DNA from: Salipiger pallidus
Lineage (GTDB): Bacteria; Pseudomonadota; Alphaproteobacteria; Rhodobacterales; Rhodobacteraceae
Direction of reading: 5' to 3'
Length of the DNA: 64,000 nt
Assembly: GCF_014643635.1 (NCBI RefSeq)
Contig: NZ_BMJV01000005.1
Span: 310,274 to 374,273 of the forward strand
Shown here piece by piece: positions 18,220-26,046 of the stretch. Every line of letters starts with the position of its first letter. Position 1 is the stretch's first letter. The translations under genes were made by a program, and so were the position numbers. The notes beneath the pieces are model-generated. The model was given only the letters and a program-made list of their open reading frames with translations. It was not told where the DNA came from and did no database searches.

Positions 18220-18906
18220 ATGCCCAGCACCAAGAAGGACGGCAAGGACGGGTCGACCTCCCAGCGCGCCTATGCTGCCCTGCGCGAGCAGCTGCTGCGC
18301 TCGAAATTCCTGCCCAACCAGAAGATCAACGAAGTGGCCCTTGCGGCCACTCTCGAGATCAGCCGCACCCCCCTGCGCGAAGCGCTCAACCGGCTGGTGG
18401 CCGAGGGGCTTCTGGTCGACCGGGGGCGCGGCTTTTCGGTGCCGGACCTGGACCAGAAACGGGTTTTCGATTTGTTCGAGGCGCGGCTCGAGATCGAATG
18501 CGCCACGGTGCGCCTTGCCTGCGAGCGCGGCACCGACGAAGAACTGGCCGAGCTGTCGGAATTCCTCAAGGAAAGCATGGCGGAATCCCCCGATGCCTCG
18601 GTGGACCGGCTGATCGAGCTCGATATCGGCTTTCACGGGCGCATCGCCGCGATGGCCCGCAACAAGGTGCTGCAGCAGACCCTGTCGAACCTCAACGACC
18701 GCATGCACCTGATACGCTGGATCGCGATGGAGGGGCGGCGCGAGCGCACGCAATCGCAGCATCACGACATTCTGCAGCACCTGTGCGCCCGCGACGCGGA
18801 CGCGGCCATCGCCGCCATGCGCGAACACATCCTGCATCGCAACGACGACATCCTCGCAGCGATCAAGGCGGCCTACGGGCATGTCTACACCCTCTCGAAC
18901 GGCTGA
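18220..18906 (+). CDS. GntR-family transcriptional regulator (FadR/FCD subfamily)
   Basis: A 228-residue regulator. Residues about 12-80 form the GntR winged helix: YAALREQLLRSKFLPNQKINEVALAATLEISRTPLREALNRLVAEGLL. The helical FCD effector domain follows; its metal/ligand residues are suggested by ELDIGFHGRIAAMARN and the histidine-rich QSQHHDILQHL and REHILHRND. The start at 18220 is set by AAGGAG eight bases upstream; an ATG at 18196 lies inside the operator. Such proteins are usually repressors released by a carboxylate or amino-acid-like ligand. Three copies of a 20-bp motif near units of this locus make it the likely local regulator. Confidence 0.9.
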   Translation: MPSTKKDGKDGSTSQRAYAALREQLLRSKFLPNQKINEVALAATLEISRTPLREALNRLVAEGLLVDRGRGFSVPDLDQKRVFDLFEARLEIECATVRLACERGTDEELAELSEFLKESMAESPDASVDRLIELDIGFHGRIAAMARNKVLQQTLSNLNDRMHLIRWIAMEGRRERTQSQHHDILQHLCARDADAAIAAMREHILHRNDDILAAIKAAYGHVYTLSNG

Positions 18907-18922
18907 CACATCGGAACACCCC

Positions 18923-19663
18923 ATGGACCACTACATCCTGATCGGAGCGGGCTCCGGCATCGGGGCGGCCCTCGCACAGCGCCTCGCAGGGCCCGGATGC
19001 CGCCTGCTGCTGCACACCGGCAGCAATGCCGCGCGGCTTGAACAGGTCGCCCGCGATTGCCGCAGTGACGGGGCGGAAACCGACAGCTGCCTTGGCCTAA
19101 CCTCGGACGAAGCACTGTTCGAGACCGTGGCGGGCTGGGTGGAGGACCTGCCCGAGGGCCGGCTCACCGGCCTTGCCTTCGCGGCGGGCTATGCCAAGCG
19201 CGGCACGCTGGGCGACGTGACCGAGGCCGACCTGACCGAGGCACTTCAGGCCATGCCGCTGGCCTTCCAGCGCCTTTGCCGCATCACCGCGCCGAAACTG
19301 GCGGACGGGCGTGGCCGCATCCTGTGTGTGAGCGCCTTCGGGGCGCACCGTCCCACCGCCCGCTCCTACGCCGCGACTGCGCCGGCCAAGGCGGCGCTCG
19401 AGGCACAGGTGCGGGTCTTTGCCGCCAACCTCGCCCCGCGCGGCATTTCGGTGAACGCCGTGGTGCCGGGCTATATCGCCAAGGACGAAGGCACCCATTC
19501 GTCGCTAACGCCCGAGCAATGGGCGCAGGTTGCGGCGACCATCCCCATGGGCCGTACCGGCAGCGCAGGCGAAGTGGCCGCCACCGCCGCCTTCCTGCTG
19601 TCGCAGGACGCGGGCTATGTCACCGGCCAGTCGCTGCACGTGAACGGCGGCCTGACGCTCTGA
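18923..19663 (+). CDS. SDR-family oxidoreductase with an enoyl-reductase-type Y-x6-K motif
   Basis: A 246-residue short-chain dehydrogenase/reductase. The N-terminal nucleotide motif is IGAGSGIGAALAQRL, a serine lies in LCVSAFGAH (about S137), and the C-terminus NGGLTL is standard. The catalytic Tyr/Lys are not in the classical YxxxK arrangement: SYAATAPAKAAL places Tyr149 seven residues before Lys156, with Thr at the usual Tyr site. Y-x6-K is the arrangement of FabI/FabL enoyl-ACP reductases, and the following EAQVRVFAANLAPRGISVNAV also resembles that group. It starts 16 bases after the GntR gene and is likely co-transcribed. A role in reducing an unsaturated intermediate is inference. Confidence 0.85.
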   Translation: MDHYILIGAGSGIGAALAQRLAGPGCRLLLHTGSNAARLEQVARDCRSDGAETDSCLGLTSDEALFETVAGWVEDLPEGRLTGLAFAAGYAKRGTLGDVTEADLTEALQAMPLAFQRLCRITAPKLADGRGRILCVSAFGAHRPTARSYAATAPAKAALEAQVRVFAANLAPRGISVNAVVPGYIAKDEGTHSSLTPEQWAQVAATIPMGRTGSAGEVAATAAFLLSQDAGYVTGQSLHVNGGLTL

Positions 19664-19725
19664 GCCGCCCCTCGGCGCGCGGCCCCGCCACCCCGAAGAC
19701 CTAAGCCGCCAAGACGTCTATCCAC

Positions 19726-19757
19726 GAAAAATGGGGCGCAGCCGACGGCCGCGCCCC
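19726..19757 (-). terminator. Terminator of the TAXI-TRAP permease operon
   Basis: GGGGCGC (19733-19739) pairs with GCGCCCC (19751-19757) around an 11-base loop. Read on the - strand, the stem is followed by ATTTTTCG. It lies 26 bases past the stop of the permease gene and between two convergent operons. Confidence 0.78.
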
Positions 19758-19782
19758 TCTCTCGTTCATGGCATGAAACCCG

Positions 19783-21687
19783 TCAGGCGTTTTCCGGCTC
19801 CGCCTGCGGCGCGGGCTCGTGGCAGACCCAGACCTTGGGCAACAACACCAGCACCAGCAGCAGGACCACCACGCCGCCAAGGCGGGTGAGATCGCTCAGG
19901 TCATGCGACAGTGCCGTGCCGAGGCCGCCAAGGATCGCCAGCACCCGAAGCGGCATCACCAGCCGTGCCCGCAGGAACCCTGTGAACCCCGCCGCGATGG
20001 CGGTGAGTGAGCCGACGACCAACAGCAGCTGCATCACGGCATCACCAACCCCGCTCATGGCCAGAAGCCCCGGTGAGAACAGGAACGAGAACGCCACGAT
20101 GAAGCCCGCCAGCGCCATGCGGATGGCGTGCACCCCGGTGGTCAGCGGTGATCCGCCCGAGATCGACGCCGCCGCGTAGGAGGCGATGGACACCGGCGGC
20201 GTCGCATCCGCGAGGATGGCGAAGTAGAACACGAAGAGATGCGCAGCCAGAGGCGCCACCCCGAATTCGGCGATCAGCGTCGGCGCCGAGATCGAGGCGG
20301 TGATGACATAGGCCGCCGTCGTCGGCAGTCCCATCCCCATGAGCAGCGTGGTGAACATGATAAGGATCCCCGCCAACACCAGTGAGCCATGCGCCATCGA
20401 GGTGATGAGCCCGCCCATGGAGATCACGAGGCCGGTCACGGTCAGCGCCGCGACGATCATCCCCGCGCCAAGGCAGGCCAGTGCCACGATCACCGTGTTG
20501 GTGCCCGCATTGACCAGCATCGCCCACAGGATCGCCGGGGTCGGGAAGGTGTGCTTGCGCAGGCAAGCCACCGCCACGGTCGCGAAGATCGAGAACAGCG
20601 CCGACATGTGCGGCGAATAGCGCAGGATCAGCATCACCACGAGCACGATGATCGGCACGACAAGGTGGATGTCGCGGGCAACGGCGCGCCATGTGGGGAT
20701 CTGATCTTCGGGCAGGCCGCGCAGACCCTGACGCCGGGCGGTCAGGTGCACGGTGATCAGCAACATGAAGAAGTAGCAGATCGCACCGAGGGCCGCGGCC
20801 TTGATGATCTCGATATAGGCGATGTTGGTGAATTCGGCCATCACGAAGGCACCCGCCCCCATAATGGGCGGCATCAGCTGCCCGCCCACGGATGCGGCAG
20901 TCTCCACCCCTCCGGCAAAGTTCGGACGGTAGCCCACGCGCTTCATCATCGGGATGGTGAAGCTGCCGGTGGAAAAGACGTTCGCCGTGGCCGAGCCGGA
21001 GATCGAGCCGAACATCGCCGAGGTCAGCACCGCCACCTTGCCGGGTCCGCCCACCTGCCGCCCTGCAACGCGGGAGCCGAAATTGTTGAACAGCCGCCCG
21101 AGGCCCAGCTGTTCGACCGCCGAGCCGAAGGCGATGAAGATCGCCACCATGGTGGTGGAAATGCCGGTGAGCGTGCCGAACATGCCCTGGTCGTTGCCGA
21201 GGTACATGATGTCGATGATCTCGCGGTACGGGATGTTGCGATAGTTCATCATCCCCGGCCAGTATTCCGAGGTCACGAGGTACCCCAGAGCCAGCAGGAT
21301 CATGATCGCAAGGATTGGTGTCACCGCGCGGCGCACCGCCTCGATCACCACGACGATCATCAGGCCGCCGAGGATCTGTTCCTTGAGCTCGACCGGGGTC
21401 ACCCCCTCGAGCCGCATGTTGAAGGAAAACGCGTTCCAGTAGCTGTTGAAACAGGCCACGAGCCCGATCGCGACCATCACGAGGTCAAGCGTGTTCGGCC
21501 CCTTCTCCGTGTTCCCCTTGCGCGCCGGGTACAGCAGGAAGGCCAGCGGCAGGAAGATCATCAGGTGCAGCGAGCGCTGCTCGCGCGGGGAAAGAAAGCC
21601 GATCCAGGCCGTGTAAAGCTGAAAGACCGTGCCTATGGCCGCCCATAGCGCCACGATCATCACCCAGTTGCCGCTAAGGTTGCGCAT
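19783..21687 (-). CDS. TRAP transporter fused permease (DctQ-DctM type, TAXI-associated)
   Basis: A 634-residue inner-membrane permease with many hydrophobic segments, in which the small four-helix DctQ-like part (residues about 1-130) and the large DctM part are one polypeptide. This is the form that works with TAXI-type binding proteins. DctM signatures include SGSATANVFSTGSFTIPMMKR, VETAASVGGQLMPPIMGAGAFVMAE and LLMGMGLPTTAAYVITAS. It drives sodium- or proton-coupled uptake of a substrate delivered by the binding protein encoded just upstream. The gene lies 114 bases after that gene, with two hairpins in between that may lower its expression relative to the binding protein. Confidence 0.94.
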   Translation of the reverse strand: MRNLSGNWVMIVALWAAIGTVFQLYTAWIGFLSPREQRSLHLMIFLPLAFLLYPARKGNTEKGPNTLDLVMVAIGLVACFNSYWNAFSFNMRLEGVTPVELKEQILGGLMIVVVIEAVRRAVTPILAIMILLALGYLVTSEYWPGMMNYRNIPYREIIDIMYLGNDQGMFGTLTGISTTMVAIFIAFGSAVEQLGLGRLFNNFGSRVAGRQVGGPGKVAVLTSAMFGSISGSATANVFSTGSFTIPMMKRVGYRPNFAGGVETAASVGGQLMPPIMGAGAFVMAEFTNIAYIEIIKAAALGAICYFFMLLITVHLTARRQGLRGLPEDQIPTWRAVARDIHLVVPIIVLVVMLILRYSPHMSALFSIFATVAVACLRKHTFPTPAILWAMLVNAGTNTVIVALACLGAGMIVAALTVTGLVISMGGLITSMAHGSLVLAGILIMFTTLLMGMGLPTTAAYVITASISAPTLIAEFGVAPLAAHLFVFYFAILADATPPVSIASYAAASISGGSPLTTGVHAIRMALAGFIVAFSFLFSPGLLAMSGVGDAVMQLLLVVGSLTAIAAGFTGFLRARLVMPLRVLAILGGLGTALSHDLSDLTRLGGVVVLLLVLVLLPKVWVCHEPAPQAEPENA

Positions 21688-21717
21688 CTATTGGTTCCTG
21701 CTGCTCGGATGGATGAA

Positions 21718-21789
21718 GGCGGGCCGCACGGAACGGCCCGCCCTTGTGTCGATGCCACATGGCGGCAGCGTCTGCCGCCATGTGGCATC
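21718..21789 (-). promoter_or_regulatory. Two tandem hairpins between binding-protein and permease genes
   Basis: A perfect 18-bp inverted repeat with a 3-base loop occupies 21751-21768 and 21772-21789. Thirteen bases beyond its end on the transcript is a second 9-bp perfect stem (GGCGGGCCG / CGGCCCGCC at 21718-21726 and 21734-21742). Neither is followed by a T run. They probably stabilise the upstream mRNA end or partly terminate, making more binding protein than permease. Confidence 0.75.
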
Positions 21790-21801
21790 CGTCGAGGGTC
21801 A

Positions 21802-22767
21802 TCAGTTGGTGTAGCCCTGCTCGGCGAGGTACTTCTCGACGCCGGGATGCAGCGGAACCGGCAGGCTGCCGCCGGCGGTCTCGCACTCGAAGACGGCGAT
21901 GGACGCGTGGATGGCGACCATCTGGTCGGGCTTTTCACAGAAGGTCTTGATCATCTCGTAGGCGACGTCATCCGAAAGGTCCGAGCTGGCGGCGAGCGCG
22001 GTTGCCATGACGAGGGTCGGGACCTCTTCGTCCTGACCGGTGTAGGTGCCGGCGGGCAGCGGCTTGGAGGAATAGCCGTAGGTGTCGCCCATGGAGGCAA
22101 GCACCTCTTCGGGGAACTCGATGAAGTTGGCGTCGCGCGCCTGAGTGGCTTCGACGATGGCCGCGCCCGGCAGGCCAAGGGCGTTGAAGACGTAATCCAC
22201 CACGCCGTCGCCGAACTGGCTGGAGGCCGAGGAATACTCCACGAAGTTCACCTTCCAGCCGCGGTCGTTCAGATCCTCGTAGGAGGTGTCGTAGTAGTCC
22301 ATCAGGTAGCGGAAGGTCTGCTCGTCGGACGAGCCCACCTTGGTCACCGCGATGGAGATGTCCTCGCCTTCCTTGAACAGGGTATCCATGTCCTGGATCT
22401 CGGCGTCGGCACCGGCATAGAGATGCAGGTAGATGTCCGAGAACGACATCCCGATCAGGCGCAGCTTGTCGTGGGGCGCGCCCTCGTAGATGCCGGTGCC
22501 CTCATAGGCCGCCTTGAGGAAGATATCGAGGCCGGTGCCGATCTGGCTGGTGCCCTGCTGGATCTTGGTGGGGTTGGCGGTGCCGCCGCCGGGCACGACC
22601 CGGATGTTGATCTCGGGGTCGGCCTCGTGGACCAGCGCGGCCATACCGGACGCCTGGCCGAACCAGCCGCCGCCAACCTGGCCGGCGGTCCATTCAAGGG
22701 TCTGGGCCTGTGCGCCGGTCGCCATGACGGCGGTGGCAGCGATGCCGAAGAATGCGGTCTTGAACAT
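21802..22767 (-). CDS. TAXI family TRAP transporter solute-binding protein
   Basis: A 321-residue periplasmic binding protein. The signal peptide MFKTAFFGIAATAVMATGAQA is followed by a mature start QTLEWTAGQVGGGWFGQASG, typical of TAXI proteins (GGGWF.. region), then the conserved VVPGGGTANPTKIQQGTSQIG. The ATG at 22767 follows AGAGAGG and gives a clean signal peptide; the frame extends upstream to 22923 without protein character. The cognate permease is encoded next. The ligand is not predictable from sequence; the neighbourhood of amino-acid-like dicarboxylate enzymes suggests an acidic amino acid or related compound. Confidence 0.93.
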   Translation of the reverse strand: MFKTAFFGIAATAVMATGAQAQTLEWTAGQVGGGWFGQASGMAALVHEADPEINIRVVPGGGTANPTKIQQGTSQIGTGLDIFLKAAYEGTGIYEGAPHDKLRLIGMSFSDIYLHLYAGADAEIQDMDTLFKEGEDISIAVTKVGSSDEQTFRYLMDYYDTSYEDLNDRGWKVNFVEYSSASSQFGDGVVDYVFNALGLPGAAIVEATQARDANFIEFPEEVLASMGDTYGYSSKPLPAGTYTGQDEEVPTLVMATALAASSDLSDDVAYEMIKTFCEKPDQMVAIHASIAVFECETAGGSLPVPLHPGVEKYLAEQGYTN

Positions 22768-22886
22768 GATGTTCCTCTCTGAAGATGATGTTTTCGTTAT
22801 ATTATCGCCGGGCCCGTCGGGGAGAACGCGGGCCCGTGCACTGTTGCGCGCCGCCCCCCGCGCAAGGCCGGGGGCGGCACGATGGG

Positions 22887-23642
22887 TCAGAAGCTGCGCG
22901 GTTGCAGCCCGGCATGAAACCAAGTGACCATGGAATATATGTCATATACCGGCAAGCCGGTCGCGGCCCTGACAGCGGCGCTGTAGGGGGACATGTTGGT
23001 GCATTCGAGGACGATGGCGCCCACGTCGGGGTTCTGCGCCACAAGCCGCTGCGCTGCCTCCACCACGTCGGCGCAGGCCTGCGCCATATCGAGATCCTGC
23101 CGCGCGGCCTTGATGATGACCGGGAAGAACTCCGGGCCATCCTCGGTGCCGGTGATTGGCGTATCCAGCGGAACGCCGATGCCCTCCAGATGCGCGGGAG
23201 TGATCCCGGCGGCGTTGATGGTGACGATCCCCACCCGCTTGCCCGAGGGCAACGTGGCCTGCACCCAGGGCACCTGCATCATCGACGAGGTCGCGACAGG
23301 CACGTCCAGCGCCTGCGACAGCTCGCGCTGGTAGATCGACAGGAAACCGCAGTTGGTGGTGATGCCGTCCACCCCGAGGTCGACAAGATCCCGCGCCGCC
23401 TCGATGAACGGGGCCAGCAGCCCCTGAGCGCCGTCGCAGACCACGCGGTCGGGGCTGGCGCCGCGTACCACGCGGTACATCACCGGGAACGGCCAAGTGC
23501 GGGCATTGCCCATCTCGCCGTAAACCCGGGCAAACCGCGCCTCGAGCATGAGGATGCCCAAGGCCGCGCCATAGACCGCCTTGCCGCCCTTGGCGACATG
23601 GGTGCCCGGGGCACCGAAGGGGCGGACCGGGTCGAAGCTCAT
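22887..23642 (-). CDS. Aspartate/glutamate racemase-family protein
   Basis: A 251-residue protein with the two-cysteine pattern of the Asp/Glu/hydantoin racemase superfamily: GVDGITTNCGFLSIYQ for the first cysteine and GAIVLECTNMSPYSAAV for the second, with the VGIVTINAAG strand between. It is cofactor independent and could interconvert enantiomers of an amino acid such as aspartate. The superfamily also includes decarboxylases and maleate isomerases, so the reaction stays open. Its start overlaps the stop of the upstream flavoenzyme gene by four bases (ATGA), so the two are coupled, and a TAXI binding protein gene follows 119 bases later. Confidence 0.8.
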   Translation of the reverse strand: MSFDPVRPFGAPGTHVAKGGKAVYGAALGILMLEARFARVYGEMGNARTWPFPVMYRVVRGASPDRVVCDGAQGLLAPFIEAARDLVDLGVDGITTNCGFLSIYQRELSQALDVPVATSSMMQVPWVQATLPSGKRVGIVTINAAGITPAHLEGIGVPLDTPITGTEDGPEFFPVIIKAARQDLDMAQACADVVEAAQRLVAQNPDVGAIVLECTNMSPYSAAVRAATGLPVYDIYSMVTWFHAGLQPRSF

Positions 23643-24895
23643 GAGAAGCGCGCCGCGCTGAAGGGCGCGAGGTCGATCATCGGAGCCTGCCCGGTGACCA
23701 GCTGCGCCACCAGCTGCCCGGTGCGCGCACTGCCCACGAGGCCGATATGGCCATGACCATAGGCATGGACCACGCCCGAAAGGCTGGCGTTGCCGATCAC
23801 CGGCAGGCCATCGGGGGTCGAGGGGCGGCAGCCCATCCAGACCCGCGCCTCGGACGTGTCCAGCTCGGGGAACATCGCGGCGATGTGCTTGCGCACGATC
23901 TCGGCACGGCGCCAGTCAGCGGGGGCATCGACCGAGGCGATCTCGACTTGGCCCGCGCAGCGCACGCCGTGGGCCAGCCGGGTGATGACCACCTTGCGGT
24001 CGCCCACCATGATCGGTGTCGCCGGTCCCGGCATGTTGTGCGATCCCTCGACGGTGACATGATAGCCCCGCTCGGTTTCCAGCGACACCTTGTCCCCCGC
24101 CTGTGCCGCAAAGGCCTTGGCGCGCGCACCGGCGGCGATGACCACCGCGTCGCAGCTCACATGGCCCTGCGTGGTCTCGACCCCGGTGACCTTGCCGCCG
24201 CTCTGGGTGAGGTTCAGCGCCTTGGCCGCCATGCGCCGTGCGCCGCGGCTTTCCACGTTGGCGACGATGCCCGCGTTGTAGGCGCCGGGGTTCTTGCAGT
24301 GGCCTGCCTCGGGGACGTAGACGCCGAAGGTATAATCGCTGGTGACATGCGGCTGGCGGGCGCGGAATTCCTCGCCCTCGAGCGTGTCGTAATGGATGCC
24401 CTGATCGCGCCGGATGCGCCATGCCATGGCGTCCGCCTCGAAAGCGGCGCGGTCGCGGTAGGCATGCATAAGCCCGCTTTCCGCGTCGATGAGATGCGAC
24501 AGCCCGGTGTTCGCGGCAATCTCCGCATGCAGTGCCGGCGCACCGGCGAGAAGGCTGCGCAGGTGACCGGCCAGCACCTCGAGCTTGCCCACAGTGGAGG
24601 CGGACGCGAGGTAGCGCAGCAGCCACGGCAGCGCCTTGGGCAGGTAGGTGGGGCTGACACTGAGCGGCCCGAGCGGGTCGGTCAGCCACGAGGGGACCTG
24701 TTTCCAGACACCGGGATAGGCCGGGGGCAGCACGGAATGCGACGACAGCCAGGAGGCGTTGCCAAAGCTCGAAGCCTGCTCGCCGCCCGGCGGGCCGGGA
24801 TCGATCAGCACGACGCTGAGGCCCTTCTCGACCAGCTGGTAAGCGCTGTGCGCGCCAATGAGACCGGCCCCGATGACCGCCACGTCTGCCTTCAT
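23639..24895 (-). CDS. FAD-dependent D-amino-acid oxidase/dehydrogenase-like protein (DAO family)
   Basis: A 418-residue flavoprotein of the DAO family. The dinucleotide-binding motif is at the N-terminus (DVAVIGAGLIGAHSAYQLVEKGLSVVLID), followed by GEQASSFGNASWLS, the FAD-interacting part of DadA-like proteins. The C-terminal signature is WMGCRPSTPDGLPVIGNA, then YGHGHIGLVGSARTGQLVAQLV. Members such as DadA oxidise D-amino acids or secondary amines to imino acids. The ATG at 24895 follows AAGGGG. It is the first gene of a unit with the racemase-family gene and the TAXI transporter, and an operator-like site lies 64 bases upstream of its start. Confidence 0.88.
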   Translation of the reverse strand: MKADVAVIGAGLIGAHSAYQLVEKGLSVVLIDPGPPGGEQASSFGNASWLSSHSVLPPAYPGVWKQVPSWLTDPLGPLSVSPTYLPKALPWLLRYLASASTVGKLEVLAGHLRSLLAGAPALHAEIAANTGLSHLIDAESGLMHAYRDRAAFEADAMAWRIRRDQGIHYDTLEGEEFRARQPHVTSDYTFGVYVPEAGHCKNPGAYNAGIVANVESRGARRMAAKALNLTQSGGKVTGVETTQGHVSCDAVVIAAGARAKAFAAQAGDKVSLETERGYHVTVEGSHNMPGPATPIMVGDRKVVITRLAHGVRCAGQVEIASVDAPADWRRAEIVRKHIAAMFPELDTSEARVWMGCRPSTPDGLPVIGNASLSGVVHAYGHGHIGLVGSARTGQLVAQLVTGQAPMIDLAPFSAARFS

Positions 24896-24958
24896 ATGCC
24901 CCTTGGCGCACCCCGTGCTACCGCTATTGGAGAGCGCCCCTTCGCGTGATAAACCCTC

Positions 24959-24978
24959 TGTACGCTTTGTTGTATACA
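24959..24978 (+). promoter_or_regulatory. Putative GntR operator, site C
   Basis: TGTACGCTTTGTTGTATACA fits TGTAy-N7-TGTATwCA, seen also at 16716 and 18177. It lies in the 195-base gap between the second GntR gene and the DAO-family gene, 64 bases before the start of the latter. Confidence 0.62.
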
Positions 24979-25090
24979 TTTCTGTGACCCCGGGCAACCA
25001 CCGAGGCCCGTCAAGCGCGGGCAAGTGGGGTAAGTGATTAATTGAGCGGCAGATGTTTTCAGTGCGCCGGGCCACACCTGATGAAACGCC

Positions 25091-25822
25091 TCAACCCCAT
25101 GGCGGCAGGATGGACGACGGCCCCAGCCCGCTCGAGAGCGACTGTTGCAGCACGCGCCGCGAGCTCTCGAGGTGGCGCAGCATTGTCTGGCGCGCGCGCT
25201 CGGCCGAGCCGCTGATGATGGCATCAAGCACCTCCCGATGATCCACGAACTCCGGGTCATAGAATTCCGGCAGGCTTGCCTCGAGAAAATAGAATCGCTC
25301 GAAATCACGGATCACCTGCACGACCGAGCGGTGCAGCCGCTTGTTACCTGCGGCAAGCGCAATGGCCTCGTGGAAGGCATCGTTGATGAGAATCATCTCG
25401 GAAATCTGGTCCGGCCCCGCGCCTTCACTGGAGCTGTCCACACGCACCAGTTCCTCAAGCTCTTCAAGCCAGCGGCCGGCCCCGCCGGTAGCGGCAAGGG
25501 CGGCGGCTTCACCTTCGATCAGCGCGCGAAAGGCGAACAGATCACGGACCTCGGCGATGGGAATCGGCGCAATGGTGTACCCCCGGCGCGGGATCGCCTT
25601 GACGAAGCTTTCCGCCTGCAGGCGGACCAGTGCCTCGCGCACGGGGGTCTTGCTCATATTCAACTCGGAGGAAAGATCGGCCTCGGTGAAGGCGTCCGTC
25701 ACAGCAAAGCTGCCAGTGGTGATGCGGGTGCGGATCTGGTCATAGGCCCGATCCGCCAGCGTGCGATAGACCGGAGCCTGCCCGCCGATTCTGTCCCGCC
25801 AGAGAAATTCCTGTTCCAGCAT
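25091..25822 (-). CDS. GntR-family transcriptional regulator (FCD subfamily)
   Basis: A 243-residue regulator. The winged-helix region has YDQIRTRITTGSFAVTDAFTEADLSSELNMSKTPVREALVRLQAESFVKAIPRRGYTIAPI. An FCD domain follows with a ligand/metal pocket suggested by NDAFHEAIALAAGNKRL and FVDHREVLDAIISGSAERARQTMLRHLESSRR. The ATG at 25822 is preceded by a very strong AAGGGAGGGG; upstream in-frame codons look non-coding. It diverges from the peptide-type ABC operon, with a symmetric site between them, and lies upstream of the DAO unit on the same strand. It is therefore most likely to control the ABC operon. Confidence 0.9.
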   Translation of the reverse strand: MLEQEFLWRDRIGGQAPVYRTLADRAYDQIRTRITTGSFAVTDAFTEADLSSELNMSKTPVREALVRLQAESFVKAIPRRGYTIAPIPIAEVRDLFAFRALIEGEAAALAATGGAGRWLEELEELVRVDSSSEGAGPDQISEMILINDAFHEAIALAAGNKRLHRSVVQVIRDFERFYFLEASLPEFYDPEFVDHREVLDAIISGSAERARQTMLRHLESSRRVLQQSLSSGLGPSSILPPWG

Positions 25823-25956
25823 GCTCCCCTCCCTTCCTTCGCAGACTAGCAGCCACGTCGCGGCCTGATCTGATTCAAAGGCGATAACCTGTTCTAAGCC
25901 AGAGGGTTGGATCGCGGCCACCCCTTGTGTTCGCCGCCGCCCCCTTGCAGTATCTA

Positions 25957-25972
25957 CTGTAATATACTACAG
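25957..25972. promoter_or_regulatory. Palindromic putative operator between GntR gene and ABC operon
   Basis: CTGTAATATACTACAG has perfect 5-bp arms (CTGTA/TACAG) around six bases, inside the 224-base AT-rich divergent region. It differs from the TGTAy-N7-TGTATwCA motif of the neighbouring locus, which suggests it is read by the second GntR protein. Confidence 0.5.
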
Positions 25973-26046
25973 CGTATAGTTATGGAAGATATTGCAATGA
26001 AGACGTCGCGCCCCAGCCTAATGCCGGGCCGCGCAAGGCGGGCGCC

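Noticed and set aside
20389-21648. A 419-codon + strand frame opposite the TRAP permease
   Set aside because: Extreme His/Arg/Asp content and no start signal; antisense shadow.
23916-24911. Overlapping long frames within the DAO-family gene
   Set aside because: Arg/Gly/Ala-rich alternative frame; the annotated frame contains the FAD motif and the full family signature.
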